From: Methanoregulaceae archaeon
GTDB taxonomy: Archaea; Halobacteriota; Methanomicrobia; Methanomicrobiales; Methanospirillaceae
DNA length: 11,749 nt
Assembly: GCA_025453715.1 (NCBI GenBank)
Contig: JALOPT010000036.1
Span: 1 to 11,749, forward strand
Direction of reading: 5' to 3'
A program made the translations under genes and the position numbers. The first letter of the stretch is position 1; each line of letters opens with the position of its first letter. Positions 5,934 through 11,749 of the stretch are shown piece after piece. Under the pieces are notes generated by a model. That model was not told where the DNA came from, ran no database searches, and saw only the letters and a list, made by a program, of their open reading frames with translations.

Positions 5934-6245
5934 TTAGTCATACTGTCGCCATGTGTGATTGCACTTGCAGCAACGGAAGAACCGCACCTCGCTTTCATCC
6001 GCAGCTCGTAACTGTCTGAGCCACCAGAATGCAAGGTTGTTTTCGCATTTCGGGCACTTTATTTGGATAGTTGGAAGAGTTGGGATTGAGCCGTCTTCTT
6101 CGACAATGACAATCTCCTTCTCACTCCTCATCGTTTTCTTCTGCAGCTGATCATTATCAGATATTTTCCGGATATAACCGCATTTCCGGCATTTCAGCTG
6201 GCCTGCAGACGCCATCAGAATACTCTTGCACTCAGGACAGAACAT
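5934..6245 (-). CDS. tfs: Transcription factor S (TFS)
   Basis: TFS is the archaeal counterpart of TFIIS and RpoM: it enters the polymerase funnel and stimulates cleavage of backtracked RNA. The 103-residue product has an N-terminal zinc ribbon (C3, C6, C19, C22) of the Rpb9 type. A linker follows, then a C-terminal zinc ribbon with C64, C67 and C92/C95; C93 is an additional cysteine beside the site. The catalytic acidic pair D83-E84 is intact in QLRAADESEVRFF. The ATG at 6245 puts the first CxxC at residues 3-6 as in the family; an in-frame TTG at 6266 would add seven residues without support. Two weak TATA-like boxes lie upstream (CATTTATG at 6291-6298 and GATTAATC at 6271-6278), and I cannot decide between them. 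It is upstream of TBP on the same strand and divergent from artA. Confidence 0.95.
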   Translation of the reverse strand: MFCPECKSILMASAGQLKCRKCGYIRKISDNDQLQKKTMRSEKEIVIVEEDGSIPTLPTIQIKCPKCENNLAFWWLRQLRAADESEVRFFRCCKCNHTWRQYD

Positions 6246-6377
6246 CGTTTCATCATGCGCATGCAAACCAGATTAATCCTTGTATGCCCCCATAAATGCC
6301 AGAAAAATCTGTAAATATCTTATGCCGGCCTGTCACTTCACCATCCTTTTTTTAATGAAAAATATAACATTATATGA

Positions 6378-7208
6378 ATGATAGAGTATCTTATCCTCAT
6401 TTCCTGTGTTTTTTTCCTGATATTTCTGGTCCCTACCCAGTACCGGCAGTACGCGGCAATTGTCGGATGGACAGGAATGGTACTATACCTCTTCGCAGAA
6501 ATCCCCTATTATCTGTCCATTAATAATTTCCTGTATCCGCTGCTTGCGGTACTTTCTGTTCCATTCCTGATTATTACCATCCGGTTGCTGCTTAAATCCG
6601 AGCTTCGTGTAATGCAGCTCTCAACGGCAGCTGCTGTTGCATTCCTGATTTATGCACCGTTTGAATTTATTCCGGCTCTTGGTAACTGGTTAATTTCAGT
6701 GGTTGTCGGGCAGGTATTCTGGGTACTGAATGTCCTTAATTATAATACCCTGCTGGTTGCCTGGGACATGTTTCAGCGGTATGGCTACCGGATAGAGATC
6801 ATCCTTGCATGCACCGGGATCCAGGGGATTGCAATCATGCTCGGCGTTGCCTCTGCGGTCCCTTCCAGCTGGCGACAGAAGTTTTTCTCGTTTCTCCTCG
6901 TCGTACCTACCATCTATATCCTTAATATTGCCAGGAATGTCGCGGTGATTATTGCCTATACTGAACAATGGTTCCCCTACCTTACTGAAATAGCAGGTAA
7001 CGGGGAAAACGGGTATGAAAGTTTTTTCTGGGCACATAATGTGATCGCTGAAGGACTCGCATTAGTCCTCCTTATCGGAATCGCATACGGGCTGTTCAGG
7101 ATCAACCCGGGGCTCGCTGAATTCGCACGTGCCCTGACAGACCGGTATTACCATGAGGTTTATAAACTGGCTGGCAAGACACCTCCGGGCCCCCCTCCCG
7201 TGGAATAA
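6378..7208 (+). CDS. artA: Archaeosortase A (PGF-CTERM processing)
   Basis: Archaeosortase A is a membrane transpeptidase-like enzyme that processes surface proteins carrying a C-terminal PGF-CTERM tail, coupling them to a membrane lipid. The 276-residue protein has about seven or eight hydrophobic segments, roughly at 3-18, 25-45, 52-70, 82-100, 104-125, 140-158, 168-192 and 222-240. The exosortase/archaeosortase catalytic signature is present: C145 in LACTGIQG, R186 in NIARN, and H220 in FFWAHNVIAE. The Cys-Arg spacing of 41 residues agrees with that reported for the Haloferax enzyme. The C-terminus ends in a cytosolic proline-rich tail (PPGPPPVE). The ATG at 6378 is followed directly by the first membrane helix. 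Another ATG 4 nt earlier is out of frame. It is divergent from TFS and convergent with a CDP-alcohol phosphatidyltransferase. No PGF-CTERM substrate is encoded in the window, as expected for a dedicated sortase acting on many targets. Confidence 0.93.
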   Translation: MIEYLILISCVFFLIFLVPTQYRQYAAIVGWTGMVLYLFAEIPYYLSINNFLYPLLAVLSVPFLIITIRLLLKSELRVMQLSTAAAVAFLIYAPFEFIPALGNWLISVVVGQVFWVLNVLNYNTLLVAWDMFQRYGYRIEIILACTGIQGIAIMLGVASAVPSSWRQKFFSFLLVVPTIYILNIARNVAVIIAYTEQWFPYLTEIAGNGENGYESFFWAHNVIAEGLALVLLIGIAYGLFRINPGLAEFARALTDRYYHEVYKLAGKTPPGPPPVE

Positions 7209-7487
7209 GTCCTTCCTGTTCTGTCAGCCCCGGTATCACGATGTTGTTATGGGTGGAAAAATGCCATGGTCTCCTGCGGGATATATGATATTTTACCGGT
7301 TGTCAGGGAGTGATTAAAAATCCTTTTGCAAGACCCATTGGCCAAATCCCCGGATAACAGGCTGAAGGTTGAGGAACTTCGCACTAACTCTGCCCTGACA
7401 TATTTTCACTGCTGAATTCTCCGGCAATGTCAGGTAATGATCAATACCAGGATAGTTCAAAACACCAAAAATGGCCCGAGGATTTGT
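7209..7487. other. Gene-free interval after archaeosortase A
   Basis: With the hairpin at 7488-7508, about 300 bp separate two convergent genes. A 60-codon minus-strand frame (7314-7496) starts with TTG and has no recognisable feature. An 8-bp inverted repeat, CCTGACAT (7394-7401) and ATGTCAGG (7427-7434), encloses 25 nt. I see no oligo-T terminator directly after artA and no promoter for a further gene. Confidence 0.45.
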
Positions 7488-7508
7488 AATCAGCAAATAC
7501 AGCTGATT
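7488..7508 (-). terminator. Hairpin immediately after the phosphatidyltransferase stop
   Basis: On the minus strand AATCAGC-TGTATTT-GCTGATT follows the TGA (7509-7511) with no gap: a perfect 7-bp stem and a 7-nt loop. No long T run follows, so it may protect or define the 3' end of the mRNA rather than terminate in the bacterial manner. Confidence 0.35.
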
Positions 7509-8141
7509 TCAGGAATAGGTCCTGTGGAGATAGAATATCCTCTGGATTGCTGAAATGTTTGCAAATATGGCAATTATTACAACAGAAAGCCAGATAAACC
7601 CTGTAATTCCCCCGAGAAGTATAACGAGGAGTGTTTCTGGTCTCCCGAAAAACCCCACCCCTTCGAGCGGGTCTTCAATCTTCCCGTCAATACGCTCTTT
7701 AAACCCGATTTCTGCATAGGTAACCGGTTTAATGAATGTATTCATAAGTGAACCTATAATTGCCAGGGCAACAATTCCAAAGTCTACAGATGGAGAGACG
7801 GGAGTGAAGCGGCCAAGAATTACAATTCCTGACAGCCCGATCCCAAGGAGCACCAGTGCATCTACATATTTATCGACTATCCAGTCAAATACTGCCCCGA
7901 ATTTTGTCTGCCGGCCGATTTTCCTGGCCACGCTTCCATCCACAAGGTCAAGAAGTGCTGAAATAAAGAGGAATATACTCCCGAGAACGAAATGGCGGTC
8001 AATGAAGCTGATGGCACAGGCAACTCCGAAAAGGAGTGACAGGAGTGAGATCTGGTTCGGGGTGATCCCGACTTTTACGAACACATCTGCTACCGGTTCC
8101 AGGTACCCGATAAACCGTGGCCTGAGTGCAGTAATGTTCAT
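7509..8141 (-). CDS. CDP-alcohol phosphatidyltransferase (archaetidylinositol-phosphate synthase-like)
   Basis: This 210-residue membrane enzyme carries the complete family signature D-x2-DG-x2-AR-x8-G-x3-D-x3-D at D65, D68-G69, A72-R73, G82, D86 and D90, which binds CDP-lipid and two metal ions. About six hydrophobic segments are seen (around 30-48, 52-66, 92-110, 120-136, 168-182, 184-200). These enzymes replace CMP of CDP-archaeol with a polar head group. The N-terminus (LEPVADVFVKVGITPNQIS) and the DKYVDALVLLGIGL stretch after the signature look most like archaeal inositol-phosphate-type synthases. An archaetidylserine or archaetidylglycerol-phosphate synthase is possible. The ATG at 8141 opens the conserved N-terminal helix; a TATA-like box centred 29 bp upstream would give a leaderless mRNA. 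It converges on artA and is divergent from the riboflavin-pathway reductase. Confidence 0.85.
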   Translation of the reverse strand: MNITALRPRFIGYLEPVADVFVKVGITPNQISLLSLLFGVACAISFIDRHFVLGSIFLFISALLDLVDGSVARKIGRQTKFGAVFDWIVDKYVDALVLLGIGLSGIVILGRFTPVSPSVDFGIVALAIIGSLMNTFIKPVTYAEIGFKERIDGKIEDPLEGVGFFGRPETLLVILLGGITGFIWLSVVIIAIFANISAIQRIFYLHRTYS

Positions 8142-8165
8142 GTCCTAATACTGTTGGGATCTCAA

Positions 8166-8174
8166 CATTAATAC
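8166..8174 (-). promoter_or_regulatory. TATA-like box of the phosphatidyltransferase gene
   Basis: The minus strand reads GTATTAATG. Its centre lies about 29 bp before the ATG at 8141, so transcription would begin at or a few bases before the start codon. Confidence 0.4.
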
Positions 8175-8315
8175 TTGTTCTTTTACCCTAGTTCTTATGA
8201 ATAGGGGCAATTTATGCTCCATCCAATGAGTATGCCTGCCGGATTTATGATATTTTTCCGGGTATGGGTAACTTACATTACCTGTAAAGGGTTCTTATGC
8301 GGGACTGGCTAACTT

Positions 8316-8323
8316 CTATTATC
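8316..8323 (+). promoter_or_regulatory. TATA-like box of the riboflavin-pathway reductase
   Basis: CTATTATC is centred about 38 bp before the ATG at 8358. Transcription would start near 8345, just before the GAAGGA ribosome-binding sequence at 8347-8352. This supports the ATG at 8358 over the upstream ATG at 8334. Confidence 0.4.
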
Positions 8324-8357
8324 TTTCAGGTTAATGATCTGGACAAGAAGGACCAGT

Positions 8358-9050
8358 ATGGCAGATTTGAGAGAACGACCTCATGTACTGATGATGTCCG
8401 AGATCACCGCGGATGGAAAGCTGACGCTCAAAAAAGGGACTTCAAGCAAGATCCTGATGAAATATATGTCCCATGAGACTGAGCTCCTCCTCCACCGGAC
8501 ACGGGCCGAATGTGATGCAATTATGGTCGGCTCAAATACGATTAAGATCGACAACTCGTTTTTGACCGTGCGTTTTGTGACAGGAAAAAGCCCACTTCGT
8601 GTTATTCCGTCCAGTAATGCCGATATCCCCCTGAATTCAAACGTTCTCGGCCCGGGAGCCCCGACGGTCATTGCTGTCGCAAAAAATGCCCCGGAAGAAC
8701 GGGTTTCTGCAATCAGGGAAAAAGGAGTCCATGTTGTACTGGCCGGTGAAGACCGGGTTGACCTCCCCCTCCTAATGTACCTTCTCTGGAAGGATTTTGG
8801 AGTCCGCCGGATGATGGTTGAAGGTGGCCCTACCCTGAACTGGCACATGCTCCATCATCACCTGGTCGATGAGATACGGTTAATCCACCTCCCGTTCATT
8901 GTTGGGGGAGCTGACACCCCGTCACTTGTCGGAGGTATGCATATTGATTCCGAGGATGAAATGATAAGGCTCGGGTTGAAAAATTACTACCTCTGTGGGA
9001 CAAACCTCGTTACCGAGTACGACGTGCAGTACCGGGCTCCCGCAGAGTAA
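8358..9050 (+). CDS. 2,5-diamino-6-(ribosylamino)-4(3H)-pyrimidinone 5'-phosphate reductase (RibD C-terminal type)
   Basis: The 230-residue protein matches the archaeal stand-alone RibD reductase domain. It reduces the ribosyl side chain of the diaminopyrimidine intermediate to ribityl with NAD(P)H, early in riboflavin synthesis; in methanogens the same route feeds the deazaflavin coenzyme F420. Signatures are MSEITADGKL (13-22), VGSNTIKIDNSFLTVR (57-72, usual form VGSxTxxxDxPxLTxR), MMVEGGPTLNWHML (152-165) and LPFIVGGADTPSLVGG (178-193). D65-N66 replaces the more usual D-D or D-N-P of bacterial forms. No deaminase domain is fused, as in archaea generally. The ATG at 8358 has GAAGGA 5 nt upstream and gives the usual length (about 220-230). 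An ATG at 8334 would add eight residues. The gene is divergent from the phosphatidyltransferase and convergent with truD. Confidence 0.92.
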   Translation: MADLRERPHVLMMSEITADGKLTLKKGTSSKILMKYMSHETELLLHRTRAECDAIMVGSNTIKIDNSFLTVRFVTGKSPLRVIPSSNADIPLNSNVLGPGAPTVIAVAKNAPEERVSAIREKGVHVVLAGEDRVDLPLLMYLLWKDFGVRRMMVEGGPTLNWHMLHHHLVDEIRLIHLPFIVGGADTPSLVGGMHIDSEDEMIRLGLKNYYLCGTNLVTEYDVQYRAPAE

Positions 9051-9055
9051 TTTTT
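9051..9055 (+). terminator. Oligo-T stop after the reductase gene
   Basis: Five T residues follow the TAA directly, within TAATTTTTATTAG. The convergent truD stop lies 23 bp further on, so the two transcripts must end in a very short shared space. Confidence 0.35.
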
Positions 9056-9072
9056 ATTAGAATTCTTTGCAC

Positions 9073-10338
9073 CTATATCATCCGGAGCGGGTCTGTTTTC
9101 ATATATTCACGACAGACCGTTGTTGCATAGTGACCGGGGGGCAGCGTAAACTGTAGTCTTACATATTCCCCTTCGAGGCGAGCCTCAACGGGGGTCATAA
9201 GACAAATTGGGCGCAGGGCCCCGTTAAACCGTGAATGCACAAATTCCTGTGCTTTTGCAAAATGCTCCGGGCCGATACCCTGTTCATCGAGGAGATATTC
9301 AATGGCACTACCTGAATGTCCCTGGGTTACAGTGATGGACCCCGGCATAAAAATTGCAACAATACACCGCCCTCTTTTAATGTGCTGTGCGGCGATTCCC
9401 TGGTTTTGCGCTGTTACCCGGTCCTCCCTCCCGTTTTCAAAGATCAGCAGGTCCCCCAGGACCGGTTCATCCATTGCCGTACCGTGGTCAAAACGCATTG
9501 AAAGTGCACTGTTGAACAACCATGACTGGAACGCAGATACAAACATGGAGAGCAGTTTTGGGGGAAGTACTTTCAGGGCACCTTTATAGTCGTCAGGGTG
9601 GCTGATGAGGTGGTGGAGCATCGAACGCTCGTACGACATTGATACCGGGAGACGGTGTAGTGCTTCACGGGTGTCCCGGTTCTCGTAAAAATTCGTCCGC
9701 GTTTCGCGGTTTTCTTGAGGTTCATCGGGGAATGACTGCCCGATATAGGTCATCACGGCACGCTCGTAGTCCGCCTTAAGGATCATTTCGCCAATCCGGT
9801 GGGTGAGCGGGCGGATTACGCCGAACCTCTGGACACCATAATAATTAGGGAGCCCTGCGGATGCAGTCCTGGTGACAGATTGTACCTGCTCTCCAATGTC
9901 ATCCCCCGACAATTCCCTTATGGTGATATCGAAGCGGTTCCCTTTCAGGCTGCCGAGAGATAACGGGAACTGGGAACGACCGAGAACTTCGAGTGTAATA
10001 TCCTTCATATGGACGTCAGCAATCTGTGCAGGTGTTATCTCATAGAGTGATATCAGCTGGCTTGTTATTGCATGCCGGTCTTTTGTGCCACCCCACCCGA
10101 TCCTGCGGTGACTGATCCCCAGCCTTTTTGCCAGTTCCTTAACGGCATGCTGGAGTTCCCAGTCTTTCTTGGTCAGTTTACAGATGAGGTAAGGCCCGGA
10201 ATCCCCTATAGCAACCGGGATCTCCTCAACTAAAAAATCGTCAGCAGTTGAACGAAGTTTTCCACCGATACCCGGGCTGTCACTCGCGTAATAGCGCATA
10301 CCGAGTTCCTGTTCGAGTGGAAACGGGCTTTGTCTCAT
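9073..10338 (-). CDS. truD: tRNA pseudouridine(13) synthase TruD
   Basis: TruD isomerises U13 in the D-arm of certain tRNAs (Pus7 in eukaryotes). The 421-residue protein has the family's three motifs in order. The catalytic loop GWGGTKDRHA (81-90) has D87 as the presumed nucleophile and K86 next to it. NYYGVQRFG (165-173) is motif II, and SAFQSWLFN (268-276) is motif III. An N-terminal FLVEEIP (35-41) is the usual RNA-binding beginning. The length agrees with archaeal TruD, which carries the TRUD insertion domain around residues ~175-350. The ATG at 10338 shares ATGA with the pth2 stop (4-nt overlap), so the two are co-transcribed and probably coupled in translation. The gene has no promoter of its own. 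Confidence 0.96.
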   Translation of the reverse strand: MRQSPFPLEQELGMRYYASDSPGIGGKLRSTADDFLVEEIPVAIGDSGPYLICKLTKKDWELQHAVKELAKRLGISHRRIGWGGTKDRHAITSQLISLYEITPAQIADVHMKDITLEVLGRSQFPLSLGSLKGNRFDITIRELSGDDIGEQVQSVTRTASAGLPNYYGVQRFGVIRPLTHRIGEMILKADYERAVMTYIGQSFPDEPQENRETRTNFYENRDTREALHRLPVSMSYERSMLHHLISHPDDYKGALKVLPPKLLSMFVSAFQSWLFNSALSMRFDHGTAMDEPVLGDLLIFENGREDRVTAQNQGIAAQHIKRGRCIVAIFMPGSITVTQGHSGSAIEYLLDEQGIGPEHFAKAQEFVHSRFNGALRPICLMTPVEARLEGEYVRLQFTLPPGHYATTVCREYMKTDPLRMI

Positions 10339-10697
10339 AGAAGTGAAAGGTCTCCGGTCAGTTTGTCGAGGGCATCGGTCTTTGCGGGTCCCAGCCCGAG
10401 AGCAGTTACGGTACCGGGTGCAATTTCGGTGAGGCCGGCATCCTGTACGAGGGCTGCGGCGATGCCTGCATTTTCGGCAAGTACTTTCAGTTCAAAAAGC
10501 GGGCGTTCTCCTGCAACTTTCAGCACTACTTTTTTCTGGCCTTCAGAAACCCAGCCTTTCCTGGCAGTACTATCTGCCCGCTCGTAGGCAAGTAGTACGG
10601 CATGACCGACCTGTGCGCACATTTTGCCACAACTCATTTTTAGATCTGACCTGATTACCAGGCATTGTTTCCACTTAAATTCCGGACCTTCAGCCAT
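10335..10697 (-). CDS. pth2: Peptidyl-tRNA hydrolase Pth2
   Basis: Pth2 frees tRNA from prematurely released peptidyl-tRNA and is the archaeal/eukaryotic-type enzyme, unrelated in fold to bacterial Pth. The 120-residue product has the family pattern KQCLVIRSDLKMSCGKMCAQVGHA (10-33, including the conserved K20 and the QVGHA helix), GQKKVVLKV (53-61), and the C-terminal block ALVQDAGLTEIAPGTVTALGLGPA (82-105) with D86 and T90, closing with KLTGDLSLL. Start: the frame is open to a GTG at 10721 and an ATG at 10715, but the TATA box at 10724-10731 would start transcription near 10702. Only the ATG at 10697 is then inside the message. This choice also gives the usual family length. It is the first gene of a two-gene operon with truD and is divergent from the geranylgeranyl reductase gene. 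Confidence 0.95.
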   Translation of the reverse strand: MAEGPEFKWKQCLVIRSDLKMSCGKMCAQVGHAVLLAYERADSTARKGWVSEGQKKVVLKVAGERPLFELKVLAENAGIAAALVQDAGLTEIAPGTVTALGLGPAKTDALDKLTGDLSLL

Positions 10698-10723
10698 TGT
10701 CAGTACATGGGGCATGTTCACTC

Positions 10724-10733
10724 AAATATATGC
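10724..10733 (-). promoter_or_regulatory. TATA box of the pth2-truD operon
   Basis: The minus strand reads CATATATTTG. Its core centre lies about 30 bp before the ATG at 10697, leaving a leader of only a few bases. The box is flanked by a 5-bp inverted repeat, CTCAA (10721-10725) and TTGAG (10734-10738). Confidence 0.5.
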
Positions 10734-10803
10734 TTGAGCCAGGCAGCCATCCCTTAGTAACCGTCCACAACTTGATACTATTCCGTCACCCTGTACTAAT
10801 TGG

Positions 10804-11749
10804 ATGCATGACCATGGGCCGGTTCGTGAGCCCGTATATGATGTTGTTGTTGTAGGTGCTGGACCTGTCGGGAGCTCAGCCGCTTCAGCCTGTGCGGAAT
10901 ACGGGCTTTCCACCCTCTGCATAGAAGAACACGGGACGATCGGGTACCCGGTACAGTGTGCGGGTCTCCTTTCACAAAATGCCTTCTATGAGTGCAGGGT
11001 CTCCGGAAAATCAGTCTTAAACGAAGTATCCGGCGCAGAAGTAGTATCAGGTTCCGGTACTCGTCTCCTTATCGATGCTGGTAAAACAAAAGCGTTTGTT
11101 GTCGACCGTGGCATCCTTGACCGCGAGATGGCAGAATATGCTGCGAATGCTGGTGTCGAGTACTGGTTGAAGACCGCGGTATATCGCATGGAGGGTAAAA
11201 GGCTCTTCACCCGTGGGATTTCCGGTCGCCGGGAAGTCTCGTACAGGATTCTCATTGCAGCGGATGGCCCGAGGAGCACCATTGCACGGCTACGGGGGAT
11301 GAAACGTGCAGAATTCTACCTTGCAGGGGTACAGGCTGAAATATATTGTGAAAACGATCCCAGGTTTGTCGGTGTGTACCCCGATGCATCACCGGAATTT
11401 TTCGCGTGGCGGATCCCGATTGACAGGTGCCGGGCGAGGATCGGGCTGGCTGGAACGACTCATGTAAAAGAAAAGTTTTCTTCATTTTTACAGTCGTTCG
11501 ACGGTCCCTGCGTGGATTTTGTCCTCGGGACGATACCTGTCGGCGTAATGCCTGTAACTTACGGAGGCAGGGTGCTGTATGCAGGTGATGCCGGGGGATT
11601 TGCCAAACCGACCTCCGGGGGTGGTGTGTATACGGGGATCCGGACCGCCCGCCATGCGGCTGCAACAGCAGACTATTGTATTGAAAACCAGGTCTTTGAT
11701 GACAGGTCCCTTTCCCGGTATGAACAATTATGGAAACAGGACATTGGAA
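10804..11749 (+). CDS. Geranylgeranyl reductase family flavoprotein, partial (C-terminus outside window)
   Basis: The frame begins at ATG 10804 and runs off the right edge after 315 complete codons. It matches the geranylgeranyl reductase/digeranylgeranylglycerophospholipid reductase family, FAD enzymes that saturate the isoprenoid chains of archaeal lipids. The FAD-binding Rossmann motif GAGPVGSSAA is at 18-27. The family motif YPVQCAGLLS is at 48-57 (usual form PxxCGG or PVxCAG). The ADGPRSTIARL motif is at 153-163, and the second FAD motif GDAGGFAKPTSGGG at 261-274, followed by VYTGIRTAR. The first ~12 residues (HDHGPVREPVY) are hydrophilic. A weak TATA-like patch (GATACTAT, 10774-10781) is about 26 bp before the ATG. 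Members of this family also reduce other isoprenoids such as menaquinone side chains, so the exact substrate is inferred. It diverges from pth2-truD. Confidence 0.88.
   Translation, partial: MHDHGPVREPVYDVVVVGAGPVGSSAASACAEYGLSTLCIEEHGTIGYPVQCAGLLSQNAFYECRVSGKSVLNEVSGAEVVSGSGTRLLIDAGKTKAFVVDRGILDREMAEYAANAGVEYWLKTAVYRMEGKRLFTRGISGRREVSYRILIAADGPRSTIARLRGMKRAEFYLAGVQAEIYCENDPRFVGVYPDASPEFFAWRIPIDRCRARIGLAGTTHVKEKFSSFLQSFDGPCVDFVLGTIPVGVMPVTYGGRVLYAGDAGGFAKPTSGGGVYTGIRTARHAAATADYCIENQVFDDRSLSRYEQLWKQDIG

Noticed and set aside
7314..7496. A 60-codon minus-strand frame just after the phosphatidyltransferase
   Set aside because: It starts with TTG inside the hairpin region, has no ribosome-binding sequence, and shows no recognisable motif.
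11252..11727. Minus-strand frames of 79 and 137 codons at the right edge
   Set aside because: They are antisense to the geranylgeranyl reductase family gene, whose FAD motifs are clear over the same bases.
1..11749. CRISPR array, transposon ends, integrase, toxin-antitoxin or defence genes
   Set aside because: I looked for regular spaced repeats, terminal inverted repeats and the usual protein families on both strands and found none; the genes are core archaeal functions.

Overview
The window is chromosomal DNA from a euryarchaeon, most likely a methanogen of the Methanomicrobiales or a close relative. The evidence is an archaeal TATA-binding protein, transcription factor S, the archaeal pterin pyrophosphokinase MptE (methanopterin pathway), archaeosortase A, archaeal-type Pth2 and TruD, a geranylgeranyl-reductase-type flavoprotein, and AT-rich promoter boxes about 26-30 bp before start codons. 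No insertion sequence, integrase, CRISPR array or prophage gene is visible. This looks like core genome rather than an accessory island.

Layout. Bases 1-160 hold the tail of a CBS-domain protein (+). Bases 352-4061 (-) hold a three-gene operon transcribed in the order RCK_N-DHH phosphoesterase, mptE, radical SAM/HhH protein; both junctions overlap by exactly 11 nt. A divergent tRNA-Lys(CTT) follows at 4214-4287, then about 380 bp without a recognisable gene. Bases 4674-6245 (-) hold a transcription cluster: a winged-helix regulator with a perfect 16-bp palindrome between its TATA box and start, TBP, and TFS. Bases 6378-7208 (+) encode archaeosortase A. A CDP-alcohol phosphatidyltransferase (-, 7509-8141) converges on it across 300 bp. 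Divergent from that is the archaeal riboflavin-pathway reductase (+, 8358-9050). TruD and Pth2 (-, 9073-10697) form a pair with a 4-nt ATGA overlap. The window ends inside a geranylgeranyl reductase family gene (+, from 10804) that diverges from pth2.

How the genes relate. Three themes recur: RNA synthesis and translation (TBP, TFS, wHTH regulator, tRNA-Lys, TruD, Pth2); coenzymes (MptE for methanopterin; the diaminopyrimidine reductase for riboflavin and, in methanogens, the F420 precursor); and the cell envelope (archaeosortase A, a phospholipid head-group transferase, geranylgeranyl reductase).

The most interesting points are an atypical CX7CX2C cluster motif in the radical SAM/HhH protein and its translational coupling to mptE; a nucleotide-sensing RCK domain fused to a complete DHH/DHHA1 phosphodiesterase; the palindromic operator candidate before the wHTH gene; a second TATA-like palindrome abutting the TBP start codon; and the proximity of archaeosortase A to a phospholipid synthase. 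I saw no clear undescribed multi-gene defence or mobile system. Functional claims rest on motif recognition, not on database searches.
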